DNA of 64,000 nucleotides from W0P28-013 sp963638355 (GTDB lineage Bacteria > Bacteroidota > Bacteroidia > Bacteroidales > Paludibacteraceae): NCBI GenBank assembly GCA_963638355.1, contig CAVHRT010000002.1, positions 1-64,000 on the forward strand, written 5' to 3'. A program made the translations under genes and the position numbers. This document shows positions 35,064 through 43,059 of the stretch, piece after piece. Below the pieces are notes generated by a model. That model saw only the letters and a list, made by a program, of their open reading frames with translations. It ran no database searches and was not told where the DNA came from. Each line of letters begins with the position of its first letter. The stretch's first letter is position 1.

Positions 35064-35071
35064 CAAAGGTA
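35064..35071 (-). promoter_or_regulatory. acpP promoter -7 box
   Basis: Minus-strand TACCTTTG, a full match. The -33 is weak. It is the probable start of the acpP-fabF-rnhB transcript. Confidence 0.5.
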
Positions 35072-35197
35072 CGACTTTTTTTTCAGCCGACCATACTTTT
35101 ATCAAAAAACATTTGCACAACGCTACTCAACCAACTGATAATCAGCAAGATAACATCAAACTAAATTCCACTTGCATGGCAATTGGAATAAAATGTG

Positions 35198-35205
35198 TAC
35201 CTTTG
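35198..35205 (+). promoter_or_regulatory. lgt-rimM promoter -7 box
   Basis: TACCTTTG, 51 bases before the lgt ATG. A TTG 23 bases upstream (35,172) is a poor -33. Confidence 0.55.
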
Positions 35206-35255
35206 CAAGATTAAACGAGTTCTTTTCTGAAACCCTAATTTCAAACTAGAAAAAC

Positions 35256-36158
35256 ATGTTGTTAAGCATAATTTGGGATGTCGATCCCGTATTTTTTAGC
35301 ATTGGCTCCATTCAGGTGCGCTGGTATGGAGTGCTCTACGCACTCGGCTTTTTCTTGGGCATCACGCTCATTGGCAAGACTTTCAAACACGATGGTGCGC
35401 CCGATGCGTGGCTCGATAAGGTTTTCATCTGGATGGTGGTGGCAGTGATTGTCGGCGCGCGCTTGGGGCATGTTTTTTTCTACGATTGGGACTATTATCG
35501 TGAAAATCTTGCCGAAATTCCCAAGATTTGGCACGGCGGTTTGGCTAGTCACGGCGGCGCCATCGCCATAGTGCTTTGCTGCTATTTGCTATCAAAATAT
35601 CTTACCAAACAACCCATGTGGTGGCTTGGCGATCGCCTTTTTATAGGTTGTGCGCCCGTAGCTTGCATGATTCGCCTTGGCAACCTAATGAACTCCGAAA
35701 TCTACGGCACACCAACCGACATGCCGTGGGGTTTCATTTTCAAACGCGGGCAAGAGCAGTTTTGCGGCACATTCGACAATTTTGAAGAGTGCCTAGCGCC
35801 ACAAGTATGCTGTCCGCAGAACGAATGGCTACCTTGTCACCCCACGCAACTGTACGAAGCGGCGGCCTATCTGATAGTGGCGGTGCTGCTCATTTGGCTC
35901 TATTGGCGCAAAGAGGGCGGAAAATACTACGGGCTGCTGTCGGGCATTGGTTTCACGGGAGTTTTCTTGGCGCGACAAATCATTGAATTGCTCAAAAACG
36001 ACCAATCGGCGTTCGAGGCCAACATGACTTTCAACATGGGACAATGGCTCAGCGTGCCGTTCGTCATTTTGGGCGTTTGGCTCATTGTTCGCGCGCTGAA
36101 GCGTGGCAAACAGGAGTTTGTGCTAGTCGACGACAAAAAAGTAAACCGCAAAAAATAG
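35256..36158 (+). CDS. lgt: Prolipoprotein diacylglyceryl transferase Lgt
   Basis: A 300-residue inner-membrane enzyme that attaches diacylglycerol to the lipobox cysteine of prolipoproteins, the first step of lipoprotein maturation. It has about seven TMs, the HGGLASHGGAI signature (near residue 93), and CMIRLGNLMNSEIYGTPTDM (from about residue 137), including the Arg and Asn that bind phosphatidylglycerol. A Cys-rich insertion (CGTFDNFEECLAPQVCCPQ, about 170-188) precedes HPTQLYEA, and four cysteines there could form disulfides. Its stop shares a base with the rimM GTG. Confidence 0.95.
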   Translation: MLLSIIWDVDPVFFSIGSIQVRWYGVLYALGFFLGITLIGKTFKHDGAPDAWLDKVFIWMVVAVIVGARLGHVFFYDWDYYRENLAEIPKIWHGGLASHGGAIAIVLCCYLLSKYLTKQPMWWLGDRLFIGCAPVACMIRLGNLMNSEIYGTPTDMPWGFIFKRGQEQFCGTFDNFEECLAPQVCCPQNEWLPCHPTQLYEAAAYLIVAVLLIWLYWRKEGGKYYGLLSGIGFTGVFLARQIIELLKNDQSAFEANMTFNMGQWLSVPFVILGVWLIVRALKRGKQEFVLVDDKKVNRKK

Positions 36159-36655
36159 TGATTTCAGCAGACGAAATAATGCAGGCTGGCACCACCAGCA
36201 AGACTCACGGCGTGCGCGGCGAGGTGGTTCTCACGCTCGACATCGATCTCGATTGGGACGCGTGCCGCTACCTTGTGTTCGATATCAATGGTATTTTTGT
36301 GCCATTTTTCATCGATTCAGTGCGACCAAAGAACGACACCACTTGGTTGGTGAAATTCCTCGACATCGACGACGAGCCTGCCGCCAAAATACTCACAAAC
36401 AAGCCATTTTTCGTTGCGAAATCGCTTGTAAAAGATAGCGACCAGCTGGCGCTCAACTATTTCGTCGGTTTCACCGTGATAGACCAACGACTTGGCACCA
36501 TTGGCATCATCGATGCAGTGGACGAAAGCACCGTGAATGCACTTTTTGCCATTGGCGACCGCCTGATGCCCGTGTGCGAAGAGTTCATCACCGACATCGA
36601 CCACAAGCGCAAAATTCTGCACACCAATCTGCCCGAAGGATTGCTCGATTTGTGA
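36158..36655 (+). CDS. rimM: 16S rRNA processing protein RimM
   Basis: A 165-residue ribosome-maturation factor that acts on the 3' domain of the 30S subunit and binds uS19. The N-terminal barrel has AGTTSKTHGVRGEVVL, and the C-terminal PRC-like barrel has YFVGFTVIDQRLGTIGII and ends NLPEGLLDL. The start is a GTG at 36,158 whose G is the last base of the lgt TAG. Longer upstream frames overlap lgt and are rejected; the ATG at 36,179 would trim the first strand. Confidence 0.9.
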   Translation: MISADEIMQAGTTSKTHGVRGEVVLTLDIDLDWDACRYLVFDINGIFVPFFIDSVRPKNDTTWLVKFLDIDDEPAAKILTNKPFFVAKSLVKDSDQLALNYFVGFTVIDQRLGTIGIIDAVDESTVNALFAIGDRLMPVCEEFITDIDHKRKILHTNLPEGLLDL

Positions 36656-36715
36656 TTGGTACGAAATTTGATTTTCAAACAATTGTAGCGTCAAAACCAA
36701 ACTACAATCGTTTTC

Positions 36716-37309
36716 ATGAAACGCCTTTCGCTCATATTAGCAACATCGTGCATTTTTGCCATTTCGGCAAGTGCCACAGTGCCCGTCACACAACCTTTGG
36801 CGGCTAATGTGGTGCCAATGCACATAATCAACGGCGACACGGTTTTTCAACTGCCGACGGTCTATGTTTTTCCGCCGATGAAGTTCAAAAACAAGCGCGA
36901 AGAGCGTTTCTATTGGCGAACCGTGCGCGACGTGAAAAAGGTTTTGCCCTATTCGAAGATGATTAGCGGCTTGGTGCAAGAGGTGAACGACACACTGATG
37001 CGCCTGCCCGACAAGAAAGCACGCGACCGCTACATGCGGCAATGGGAAAAAACAACCTACAAAAAATACTACAAAGAGTTCACGCAGATGACTCTGAATC
37101 AGGGCAAATTGCTCATTCGGCTGGTCGACCGCGAGTGCCAGACAAGTTCATACGAGCTCATTCGCGCCTATCGAGGCAGTTTTTCGGCTGGATTTTACCA
37201 GATGTTCGCCAAGCTGTTCGGTGCCGATCTGAAAAAGAAATTCGGCGACAGCAGCGAAGACAAAGTCATCGAGCGCATCATCTTTTTGGTGGAAGCAGGG
37301 CAACTTTAA
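36716..37309 (+). CDS. DUF4294 family exported protein
   Basis: A 197-residue protein with a signal peptide (ending SASAT). The DUF4294 core has YVFPPMKFKNKREERFYW and RTVRDVKKVLPYSKM, and the late block is GKLLIRLVDRECQTSSYELI. The family is confined largely to Bacteroidota, follows housekeeping genes and has no assigned function. It stands 60 bases after rimM and is possibly co-transcribed. Confidence 0.88.
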   Translation: MKRLSLILATSCIFAISASATVPVTQPLAANVVPMHIINGDTVFQLPTVYVFPPMKFKNKREERFYWRTVRDVKKVLPYSKMISGLVQEVNDTLMRLPDKKARDRYMRQWEKTTYKKYYKEFTQMTLNQGKLLIRLVDRECQTSSYELIRAYRGSFSAGFYQMFAKLFGADLKKKFGDSSEDKVIERIIFLVEAGQL

Positions 37310-37566
37310 TTATGAATTTTGAATTAAGAATTATGAATCAAAGCGCGACAGATGGACTGTGATTTTTTTTGAAAAACTATGACTGTTGACGATGACGATG
37401 ACCATCGCAAGCCACAATTTTCAAATCTTCAAATTTTCAAATGAAAAAATAGAGATTTTTCTCACAGACCATCACCAATGCGCTAAACTTTTCAACTTGT
37501 CAACTCATCAACTTATCAACCCAACTTTATAAACTTTCCACTTTAAGAACTTTATAAACTGAATTC
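37310..37566. repeat. Word-repeat intergenic region before ribF
   Basis: Consists of GAATTAAGAATTATGAATC (37,310-37,340), TGACGATGACGATGACC (about 37,388), TTTTCAAATCTTCAAATTTT (about 37,421), CAACTTGTCAACTCATCAAC (about 37,495) and AACTTTATAAACTTTCCAC (about 37,521) words. No promoter box or gene was recognised. Confidence 0.65.
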
Positions 37567-38478
37567 ATGCAACTACTCTCCGACATCAATTCGCTGCAGT
37601 GCCAGACTTGCGCTACCATCGGCTTTTTCGATGGCGTGCATCGCGGGCATCAGTTTTTGTTGGAGAGGCTGAAACACTGCGCAAGCGAGAAAAATCTGCC
37701 CACTTTGGTGGTAACTTTTGCCGATTCGCCTGCGCGACTGCTTTCGCCCGGTTCGCAAGTGCAACTGCTCACCACGCCCACCGAAAAAATTGCGCTGCTC
37801 AGTCAATCGGGCATCGACTACTGCCTAATGCTCAACTTCGACGAAAAACTGGTACAACTGCGGGCCGAGGAGTTTCTCACGCTACTGCATCGGCACTTTG
37901 GCGTGCGGCATTTGCTGCTAGGCTACGATCACCATTTTGGCAGCGATGGATTAAGTGAATTGGCTGATTATCAGAAAATTGGAAAAAAAATTGGCATAGA
38001 AATAGCGCAAGCCGAGCCATTGAAAATTGATGGGAAAATCGTCGGGTCGCGCATCATTCGGCAACTTTTGGCTGATGGAAAAGTAGAGCAAGCCAACGCG
38101 CTGCTGGGCTACGACTACACGCTGTCGGGCACCGTGCAGCACGGACAGGCCATTGGGCGCACCATCGGCTTTCCAACGGCAAATTTGGCTGTCGCGCCAC
38201 GCAAATTGCTGCCTCGCGGTGGCGTTTATGCCATCGAAACGGAGATTTCTGGCAAAAAGCATCGCGGACTGCTCAACATTGGCACGCGACCGACCATTTC
38301 GGGCGGTGAGCAAACCGTGGAGGCGCACATTATCGACTTCGACGGCAACATTTACGGAAAAAATCTGACAATAAAAGTGCAACACCGCCTGCGCGATGAG
38401 CAAAAATTTGCCTCACTTACCGAGCTTGAACATCAAATAGAATTTGACCGAAAACGCCTTTTAATCGAGGAAAATTGA
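37567..38478 (+). CDS. ribF: Bifunctional riboflavin kinase/FAD synthetase RibF
   Basis: A 303-residue enzyme that phosphorylates riboflavin to FMN and adenylates FMN to FAD. The N-terminal nucleotidyltransferase has GFFDGVHRGHQFLLE (near residue 18, HxGH type) and GYDHHFGSDG. The C-terminal riboflavin kinase has GRTIGFPTANLAV and LPRGGVYAIE (near residue 217). Length is standard. Together with ribD at 4.7 kb it covers two ends of flavin supply. Confidence 0.95.
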   Translation: MQLLSDINSLQCQTCATIGFFDGVHRGHQFLLERLKHCASEKNLPTLVVTFADSPARLLSPGSQVQLLTTPTEKIALLSQSGIDYCLMLNFDEKLVQLRAEEFLTLLHRHFGVRHLLLGYDHHFGSDGLSELADYQKIGKKIGIEIAQAEPLKIDGKIVGSRIIRQLLADGKVEQANALLGYDYTLSGTVQHGQAIGRTIGFPTANLAVAPRKLLPRGGVYAIETEISGKKHRGLLNIGTRPTISGGEQTVEAHIIDFDGNIYGKNLTIKVQHRLRDEQKFASLTELEHQIEFDRKRLLIEEN

Positions 38479-38525
38479 TGATTTCTCGCTGCAAAAAATG
38501 GTCAGCAAAAAATTAACATGAAAAT

Positions 38526-38557
38526 TTTGTTCATTAACACTTAAGTGTGTACCTTTG
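38526..38557 (+). promoter_or_regulatory. Promoter with an internal 12-bp palindrome
   Basis: TTTG (38,526-38,529), 20 bases, TACCTTTG (38,550-38,557), a perfect promoter. Between the boxes lies the perfect palindrome ACACTTAAGTGT (38,537-38,548), well placed for a repressor. It serves the lipoprotein gene at 38,602. Confidence 0.7.
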
Positions 38558-38601
38558 CAACGAATTCCGATTTGAATGTAATTTTATAAAATCATACCAC
38601 T

Positions 38602-39576
38602 ATGAAAAAAATGCTTTATGCAGTTGCAATGCTGGCCGTAGTTTTGGTTGGCTGCAACAAAGAGAATGATCCTGAGGAGCAGAAAAGTGACGCTTCGCAG
38701 AAATTGACCACAGGCACTGCCATCACGCAGTATCTCACGGCTTCGGCTTTGGTTTCGAACGCTGTTACCGAATCGGCTAATGGCGTAGGTGAAGTAAGGA
38801 CTGACCTAAATGTCAATATTGCCCCTAAATCGGTCAAAGCGGACGCTGAAGCAGACACTTTCCCAAGTGTTACATGGGAATCTGTGAATGAGGAATCCAT
38901 ATTCCCAGTGATCGTAACCATCAACTACGGCACTACAAATGTGCTTGGTAAAGATGGTCGCAACCACCGCGGTGTGCTGAAAGTTTGGGCCGATGGTGCT
39001 TACGAAGAAGAAGGCACAACAATGAAAGCCACTTTTGCCGATTGGTATGTGGACGATGTAAAACTGATGTGCAGCGACAGCATGACGGTTGTGAACAATG
39101 GTCGCAACGACAAAAATTACTGCCAATTCAAGGTTAATGGTCATTTCACACTCGTTTCGGGCGAGAAATCGTTTGAATTCACCGAGAACAGCACACGCAC
39201 TTGGATCGAAGGCGAGGGTCAAACCGACGTTACCACGCACACCTACTCTATCATAGGCGACCAAGAGGGCAAAACCGCTAGCAAATACGACTACAGTGTG
39301 AAAATTGCCGAGGCCGATCCAATGGTTGTGAATGTTGGCACACGCTTCCCACTCAGTGGCACGCTCAACATCACAGTCGACACGCGCGCCATCGACGAGT
39401 TCTTCCCCAACTTTGAATATGCCGAAGTGCTGAAATTGTTCTATCCAACCGATTTCGACTTCACGCTCATCTTCACTGGCAACAACAAGGCGAAGATTCA
39501 AATTCCTTACACCGATGTTACCACTCGCGAGGAGAAGACTTACGAATCGAAAGAGATTGATTTGCTGAACATCTAA
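38602..39576 (+). CDS. Hypothetical lipoprotein (324 aa)
   Basis: Signal MKKMLYAVAMLAVVLVGC with lipidation at Cys18, then an acidic linker (NKENDPEEQKSD). The rest is predicted beta-rich with strands such as VIVTINYGTTNVLGKDGR, HRGVLKVWADG and TLNITVDTRAIDEFFPNFEY. I recognise no family. It looks like a Bacteroidota surface or periplasmic lipoprotein. It has a strong promoter with a palindrome and a good bidirectional terminator, so it is an independently regulated single gene. Confidence 0.75.
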   Translation: MKKMLYAVAMLAVVLVGCNKENDPEEQKSDASQKLTTGTAITQYLTASALVSNAVTESANGVGEVRTDLNVNIAPKSVKADAEADTFPSVTWESVNEESIFPVIVTINYGTTNVLGKDGRNHRGVLKVWADGAYEEEGTTMKATFADWYVDDVKLMCSDSMTVVNNGRNDKNYCQFKVNGHFTLVSGEKSFEFTENSTRTWIEGEGQTDVTTHTYSIIGDQEGKTASKYDYSVKIAEADPMVVNVGTRFPLSGTLNITVDTRAIDEFFPNFEYAEVLKLFYPTDFDFTLIFTGNNKAKIQIPYTDVTTREEKTYESKEIDLLNI

Positions 39577-39602
39577 TCGGCAAATTCTTCCGAAAACGAA
39601 AT

Positions 39603-39641
39603 GCGATGCTGCTCAAAATTTGGGCGGCATCGCTTGTTTTT
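39603..39641. terminator. Bidirectional terminator between the lipoprotein gene and gluQ
   Basis: GCGATGC (39,603-39,609) pairs with GCATCGC (39,627-39,633), followed on the plus strand by TTGTTTTT. It sits between two converging genes. Confidence 0.7.
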
Positions 39642-40572
39642 ACACAATGATGTTTTCCTTCGGAATTTTCTGCCAACTGAACAGTGGCACAAGTTCGTGC
39701 GGCGCAATTGGCTCTGGGCGATCAATCAGATTTGCTACAAATGCCAAACGGCCGACGATTTCTTCGGCTGAATAGTTTTTGCGCAGTTCGCCAAGGTCGA
39801 GGCTGCGATCGCGTTTGCAAAGGCGTGCGCCTGTGGCATTGCAAAGTAAAGGAAGATGAAAAAATTGCGGTTCAGCGAAGCCCAGAAGTCGATAAAGATA
39901 AATTTGCTGCGGCGTGGAGGCTAACAGGTCGTTGCCGCGCACCACTTGGTTGACACCCATCAGCGCATCGTCGACCACCACTGCCAACTGATAGGCAAAC
40001 ACGCCATCGGCTCGACGCACTACAAAGTCGCCGCACGCCTGCTGCAGATTGGCGCACTGCGACCCGTAATGTCCATCGACAAAAGCAATCTCCTCATCGG
40101 GAACCATCAATCGCATGGCAGGCGGGCGCGTGGTAGCACGCTCCATTTGCTCTTTTTCCGTAAGATTTCGGCAAGTGCCAGCATACACGCCGTGATGGTC
40201 GGTGGCGTGAGGTGCTTGCGCTGCGGCTATGTCGGCACGACTGCAAAAGCAGGGATAAATCAGCCCTTTATCTTTCAAAATCTGATAGTAGTGCGCATAA
40301 ATTTCGGCACGCTCGCTCTGGCGAAAGCCGCTGCAGTTGCCGCCCGCGTCCCAATCGAGCCCAAGCCAACGCAGGTCATCTTCGATCTGAGAGGCGAATG
40401 CCGTTTTGCTGCGTTGCGGATCGAGGTCTTCGATGCGCAAGATCCATTCACCGCCCTCGGACTTGGCTGCCAACCACGACAACAGTGCCGTGTACACATT
40501 TCCCAAGTGCATGCGCCCCGTAGGCGACGGTGCAAAGCGTCCGCGAACGATATTTTGGGTTTTCGATTTCAA
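39640..40572 (-). CDS. gluQ: Glutamyl-Q tRNA(Asp) synthetase
   Basis: A 310-residue truncated relative of glutamyl-tRNA synthetase that attaches glutamate to the queuosine base of tRNA-Asp. The N-terminal FAPSPTGRMHLGNVYTALL (from residue 13) is the HIGH region. CFCSRAD...YAGTC gives the C-x-C...Y-xxx-C zinc site that marks YadB/GluQ. RLCKRDRSLDL is the KMSKS-like loop. There is no C-terminal anticodon-binding domain, as expected for this family. Word repeats lie upstream. Confidence 0.9.
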   Translation of the reverse strand: MKSKTQNIVRGRFAPSPTGRMHLGNVYTALLSWLAAKSEGGEWILRIEDLDPQRSKTAFASQIEDDLRWLGLDWDAGGNCSGFRQSERAEIYAHYYQILKDKGLIYPCFCSRADIAAAQAPHATDHHGVYAGTCRNLTEKEQMERATTRPPAMRLMVPDEEIAFVDGHYGSQCANLQQACGDFVVRRADGVFAYQLAVVVDDALMGVNQVVRGNDLLASTPQQIYLYRLLGFAEPQFFHLPLLCNATGARLCKRDRSLDLGELRKNYSAEEIVGRLAFVANLIDRPEPIAPHELVPLFSWQKIPKENIIV

Positions 40573-40722
40573 ATTTTCAAGCGATTAAAGTTTCCACTAT
40601 GATAGTGAACTTTGACTATGACTATTGACTATGACTAAGACTATGACCAAGACTATGACCAAGCAATAACCACGACCAACTACAGTGCCCGTCCCTTGTC
40701 TTTTGTCTTTTGTCTTTTGTCT
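40573..40722. repeat. Word repeats upstream of gluQ
   Basis: Tandem TATGACTATTGACTATGAC words (about 40,610-40,665) and TTGTCTTTTGTCTTTTGTC words (about 40,696), the latter the reverse complement of runs at 12,340 and 48,350. Confidence 0.65.
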
Positions 40723-41808
40723 TTATTCTTTACTCAAAATTCCCAAGCATTCTGCAACTTCCTTTCGATGCCCATTCATCACTTTTTCGAAATCTTCGTC
40801 TTGCTTAATTTTCATCACCTGCGTGCGGATCGACTCTTGGTAGGCATGACCATCTTTGTCGAGAAAAACCTTGCAGATGGCTTTCCATGGCACTTGAATG
40901 GTCTGCGACGATTCGTTCACTTTGAAACCCTTTTGAATGAGCCCTTGGCGGTAGAGATGTTCGAACAGCGCATACATTGTACGCGCAAAACCAGCATCGC
41001 TCAGTGGCGTAACGACACGAAGAGCACATTCGTAGTTCGGATCTTTAATCAGCATGCGCTGATTACATGCGCCATTGATGAACTGCTCCACCACTGCTCG
41101 CGCCTCGGCCGATTTCTGATAATCTTCGTGCTTGTTCATATCGATGCACTTGATGCTATTCAAAAAAGCATTGTAGGTATCGTTGGTGAAGCAAGTTGGC
41201 TCGTTTTCAAAACTTTTGCAAGGCATGGGATAATCGGCAAGTTCTTTGTCGCCCTTGAGGTAACGTTGAAAGACATTTCGCATAATGGTGGTCGCTGTGA
41301 TGCCAACTTTTGCGATATCTTCCTCCTCATTTAACGTGAGCCAAAACAGCCAGTAGGTGCCGTCTTGCGCATTGTCGGTCAGTTTGAATCGGTGCGAGAA
41401 ATCTTTCAGCGGAAAGGTGTTATTGAGTATTTGGCAGATTTCGGGAAGAATGATTTCGCGGTCCTTGCGATACTGCTCAATTTCGTGCGTGTGATCGAAA
41501 CCATCGACAGTCACGCCACGACAACCGTAGTAGATGCCCGTGCTTGGCGTGTCGATATCGCACTCGATGAGGAACTCGTACAGACGATGGCCGTCGTCGC
41601 TGCGCAGCGTATCGATGCGATACATCAGCGTGGCGGGCAGTTCTACACGCGTGCCGCCCACGCCATCAGGAATATAGCCGCGCAGTTCGTGCCGCCGCGT
41701 GTGGTCGCCGCCGATAATGCTTTCCATCTTTTGGCGATAGAATTCAGCGGCTTCGGCGGTATATCGTTCGCGAAGCGTTTCTTGATCGATGGTGGAGGTG
41801 TAGGGCAT
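40723..41808 (-). CDS. Hypothetical protein (361 aa)
   Basis: I do not recognise this family. The start MPYTSTIDQE at 41,808 is 20 bases below a TATCTTTG box; the frame is open to 41,928 but the longer start would lie upstream of that promoter. The protein is soluble with no signal peptide. It has a glycine/aspartate-rich N-terminal half (YIPDGVGGTRVELPATLMYR), a central YWLFWLTLNEEED, and a C-terminal half with paired Cys/Lys-rich stretches. The last 60 residues are charged and helical. It lies next to hicAB and the decayed element, but its base composition looks normal. Confidence 0.6.
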   Translation of the reverse strand: MPYTSTIDQETLRERYTAEAAEFYRQKMESIIGGDHTRRHELRGYIPDGVGGTRVELPATLMYRIDTLRSDDGHRLYEFLIECDIDTPSTGIYYGCRGVTVDGFDHTHEIEQYRKDREIILPEICQILNNTFPLKDFSHRFKLTDNAQDGTYWLFWLTLNEEEDIAKVGITATTIMRNVFQRYLKGDKELADYPMPCKSFENEPTCFTNDTYNAFLNSIKCIDMNKHEDYQKSAEARAVVEQFINGACNQRMLIKDPNYECALRVVTPLSDAGFARTMYALFEHLYRQGLIQKGFKVNESSQTIQVPWKAICKVFLDKDGHAYQESIRTQVMKIKQDEDFEKVMNGHRKEVAECLGILSKE

Positions 41809-41827
41809 AGTTTCATTTTTTTGACCA

Positions 41828-41861
41828 CAAAGATACAATTCATTTTCCAATAATGAGCAAA
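41828..41861 (-). promoter_or_regulatory. Promoter of the 361-aa gene
   Basis: Minus strand: TTTG (41,858-41,861), 22 bases, TATCTTTG (41,828-41,835). The ATG is 20 bases below the -7 box. Confidence 0.55.
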
Positions 41862-41912
41862 TTGACAAAGAATAGATTTTAATTTTATTTAACACAATTA
41901 AGGCAGAAAAAA

Positions 41913-41944
41913 TTTGTTTATATAGCAAATATGTTATACCTTTG
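41913..41944 (+). promoter_or_regulatory. hicAB promoter
   Basis: TTTG (41,913-41,916), exactly 20 bases, TACCTTTG (41,937-41,944). It is a perfect Bacteroidota promoter, and the start codon is 21 bases below the -7 box. Confidence 0.75.
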
Positions 41945-41947
41945 CGG

Positions 41948-41962
41948 CGATAAAAATTATCG
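41948..41962 (+). promoter_or_regulatory. Probable HicB operator
   Basis: CGATAA, spacer AAA, TTATCG: a perfect inverted repeat lying between the -7 box and the hicA ATG (41,965). This is the place where HicB antitoxins repress their own operon. Operator function is inferred. Confidence 0.65.
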
Positions 41963-41964
41963 TA

Positions 41965-42147
41965 ATGAAGTGGAATGAGCTAAAGAAAATTGCCGAAAGT
42001 TATGGTTGGCGATTGAAACGACAAGGCGCAAACCACGAAGTTTATTATCACCCTGACAAAGACTATCAAATAGAAATTAGTCGTCATGGCAAAGAAGAGA
42101 TAAAAAACGGTACTTTTCACAAATTGAAAAAACAAATAGGTTTTTAA
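41965..42147 (+). CDS. hicA: HicA-family mRNA interferase toxin
   Basis: A 60-residue toxin of the double-stranded-RNA-binding-like HicA fold that cleaves mRNA when free of HicB. The sequence reads MKWNELKKIAESYGWRLKRQ, then GANHEVYYHPD with the catalytic histidine, then HGKEEIKNGTFHKLKKQIGF. It is first in the operon, 4 bases before hicB. Length is typical. It borders the decayed phage-like element. Confidence 0.92.
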   Translation: MKWNELKKIAESYGWRLKRQGANHEVYYHPDKDYQIEISRHGKEEIKNGTFHKLKKQIGF

Positions 42148-42151
42148 AAAT

Positions 42152-42553
42152 ATGAAAACTACAGCGTTAATAGAGCGAGGCAAAGATGGGACATTTGGCA
42201 TTTATACCCCTGATATAAATGCGACCATTGTAGGCGAAGGACACAGTGTAGCTGAGGCAAAGGCTGATTTCGAAAAAGGAGTTCAAGAAATGATGCTCGC
42301 TTACACCGAAAATGGCGAAATAGTTCCAGATGAATTAAAAGACATTAGTTTTGAATACAAATACGATTTAGCATCGTTTTTTAACTACTATCCATTTCTA
42401 AATGTTACACAATTGGCAAAGTCCATTGGAATAAATTCCTCGCTTATGCGTCAATACAAGTCTGGTCAATATATTTCGGAAAAACAGGTAGAGAAGATTC
42501 AAACTGCTGTCCATAAAATTGGTCAAGAGCTTGCCGAGGCGCAGTTAATTTAA
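42152..42553 (+). CDS. hicB: HicB-family antitoxin
   Basis: A 133-residue antitoxin. Residues about 1-75 form the RNase H-like HicB fold that covers HicA (ALIERGKDGTFGIYTPDINA, then GEGHSVAEAKADFEKGV). Residues about 80-130 form a helix-turn-helix (FLNVTQLAKSIGINSSLMRQ, then YKSGQYISEKQVEKIQ) for operator binding. A 15-base palindrome upstream of hicA is the likely operator. The hairpin repeat begins within 10 bases of the stop. Confidence 0.92.
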   Translation: MKTTALIERGKDGTFGIYTPDINATIVGEGHSVAEAKADFEKGVQEMMLAYTENGEIVPDELKDISFEYKYDLASFFNYYPFLNVTQLAKSIGINSSLMRQYKSGQYISEKQVEKIQTAVHKIGQELAEAQLI

Positions 42554-42560
42554 TTTGAAC

Positions 42561-42612
42561 ACTCTCTAAAAACACCAAGCGCAGCCACCAATTGAGGTAC
42601 TGCGCTTGTTTT
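42561..42612. repeat. Hairpin repeat, copy 1 (left boundary of the decayed element)
   Basis: Shares the 20-base word CTCTAAAAACACCAAGCGCA (42,564-42,583) and GTACTGCGCTTGTTTT with copy 2 at 45,029-45,079. AAGCGCA and TGCGCTT pair, and AAAAC/GTTTT extend the stem past a three-base bulge. The T-rich end could work as a transcription terminator after hicAB. Confidence 0.75.
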
Positions 42613-42675
42613 GTATCCTATCCGCTCGAACCACTACGATATTTACCACGGCTTTCAGATTTTTCTTGTATCTTT

Positions 42676-43059
42676 GCCCCCGATTTCAGTCTCTATGTCG
42701 ATATGCCAGAACCAGCCAAACGCTGGAACATCTACCGCAACAGGCTACTCGGCGCATGGTTGCAAGCCAACGGGCTTATAGTTGTACCAACCATTTCGTG
42801 GGCAGAACCTGCCAGTTTCCACTACTGCTTCGATGGCATCGAACCACATAGCACAGTCGCCATCAGCACAGTAGGCACAGGGCGCAATGAACTATCGCAA
42901 CTACTGTGAAAACGAGGCGCAGCCAAGATGATGGAACTTTTAGAACCAACTACTGTCATCATCTATGGCTGCAACCACTTCAATTTTGATTTTGGCACAA
43001 CAAAAATTATTACATTTGAAAACGAAATAATTAACAGACTACGAACACATGGGCGGTAG
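42676..43059 (+). pseudogene. DUF4417 fragment with an in-frame TGA
   Basis: APDFSLYVDMPEPAKRWNIY, LLGAWLQANGLIVVPTISWA, then FHYCFDGIEPHSTVAISTVG match the middle of DUF4417 proteins, which occur in phages and mobile elements. A TGA at 42,907 interrupts the frame, after which KRGAAKMMELLEPTTVIIYG continues the family pattern to a TAG at 43,057. The first third of the protein is missing; the sequence before APDFS looks like promoter DNA (TATCTTTG at 42,669-42,676). So it is truncated and broken. The end overlaps the start of the next gene. Confidence 0.7.

Noticed and set aside
42561..42612. Bulged hairpin repeat read as an integron attC site
   Set aside because: The bulge and pairing are suggestive, but the ends do not fit RYYYAAC and GTTRRRY, and no integrase is present.
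42592..42675. Met at 42,592 as a real start of the DUF4417 frame
   Set aside because: The encoded stretch overlaps the hairpin repeat and does not resemble the family; family similarity starts at about 42,676.
42907..42909. TGA read as tryptophan or selenocysteine
   Set aside because: The other genes use TGA as a stop and no SECIS-like hairpin is seen, so pseudogenisation is simpler.
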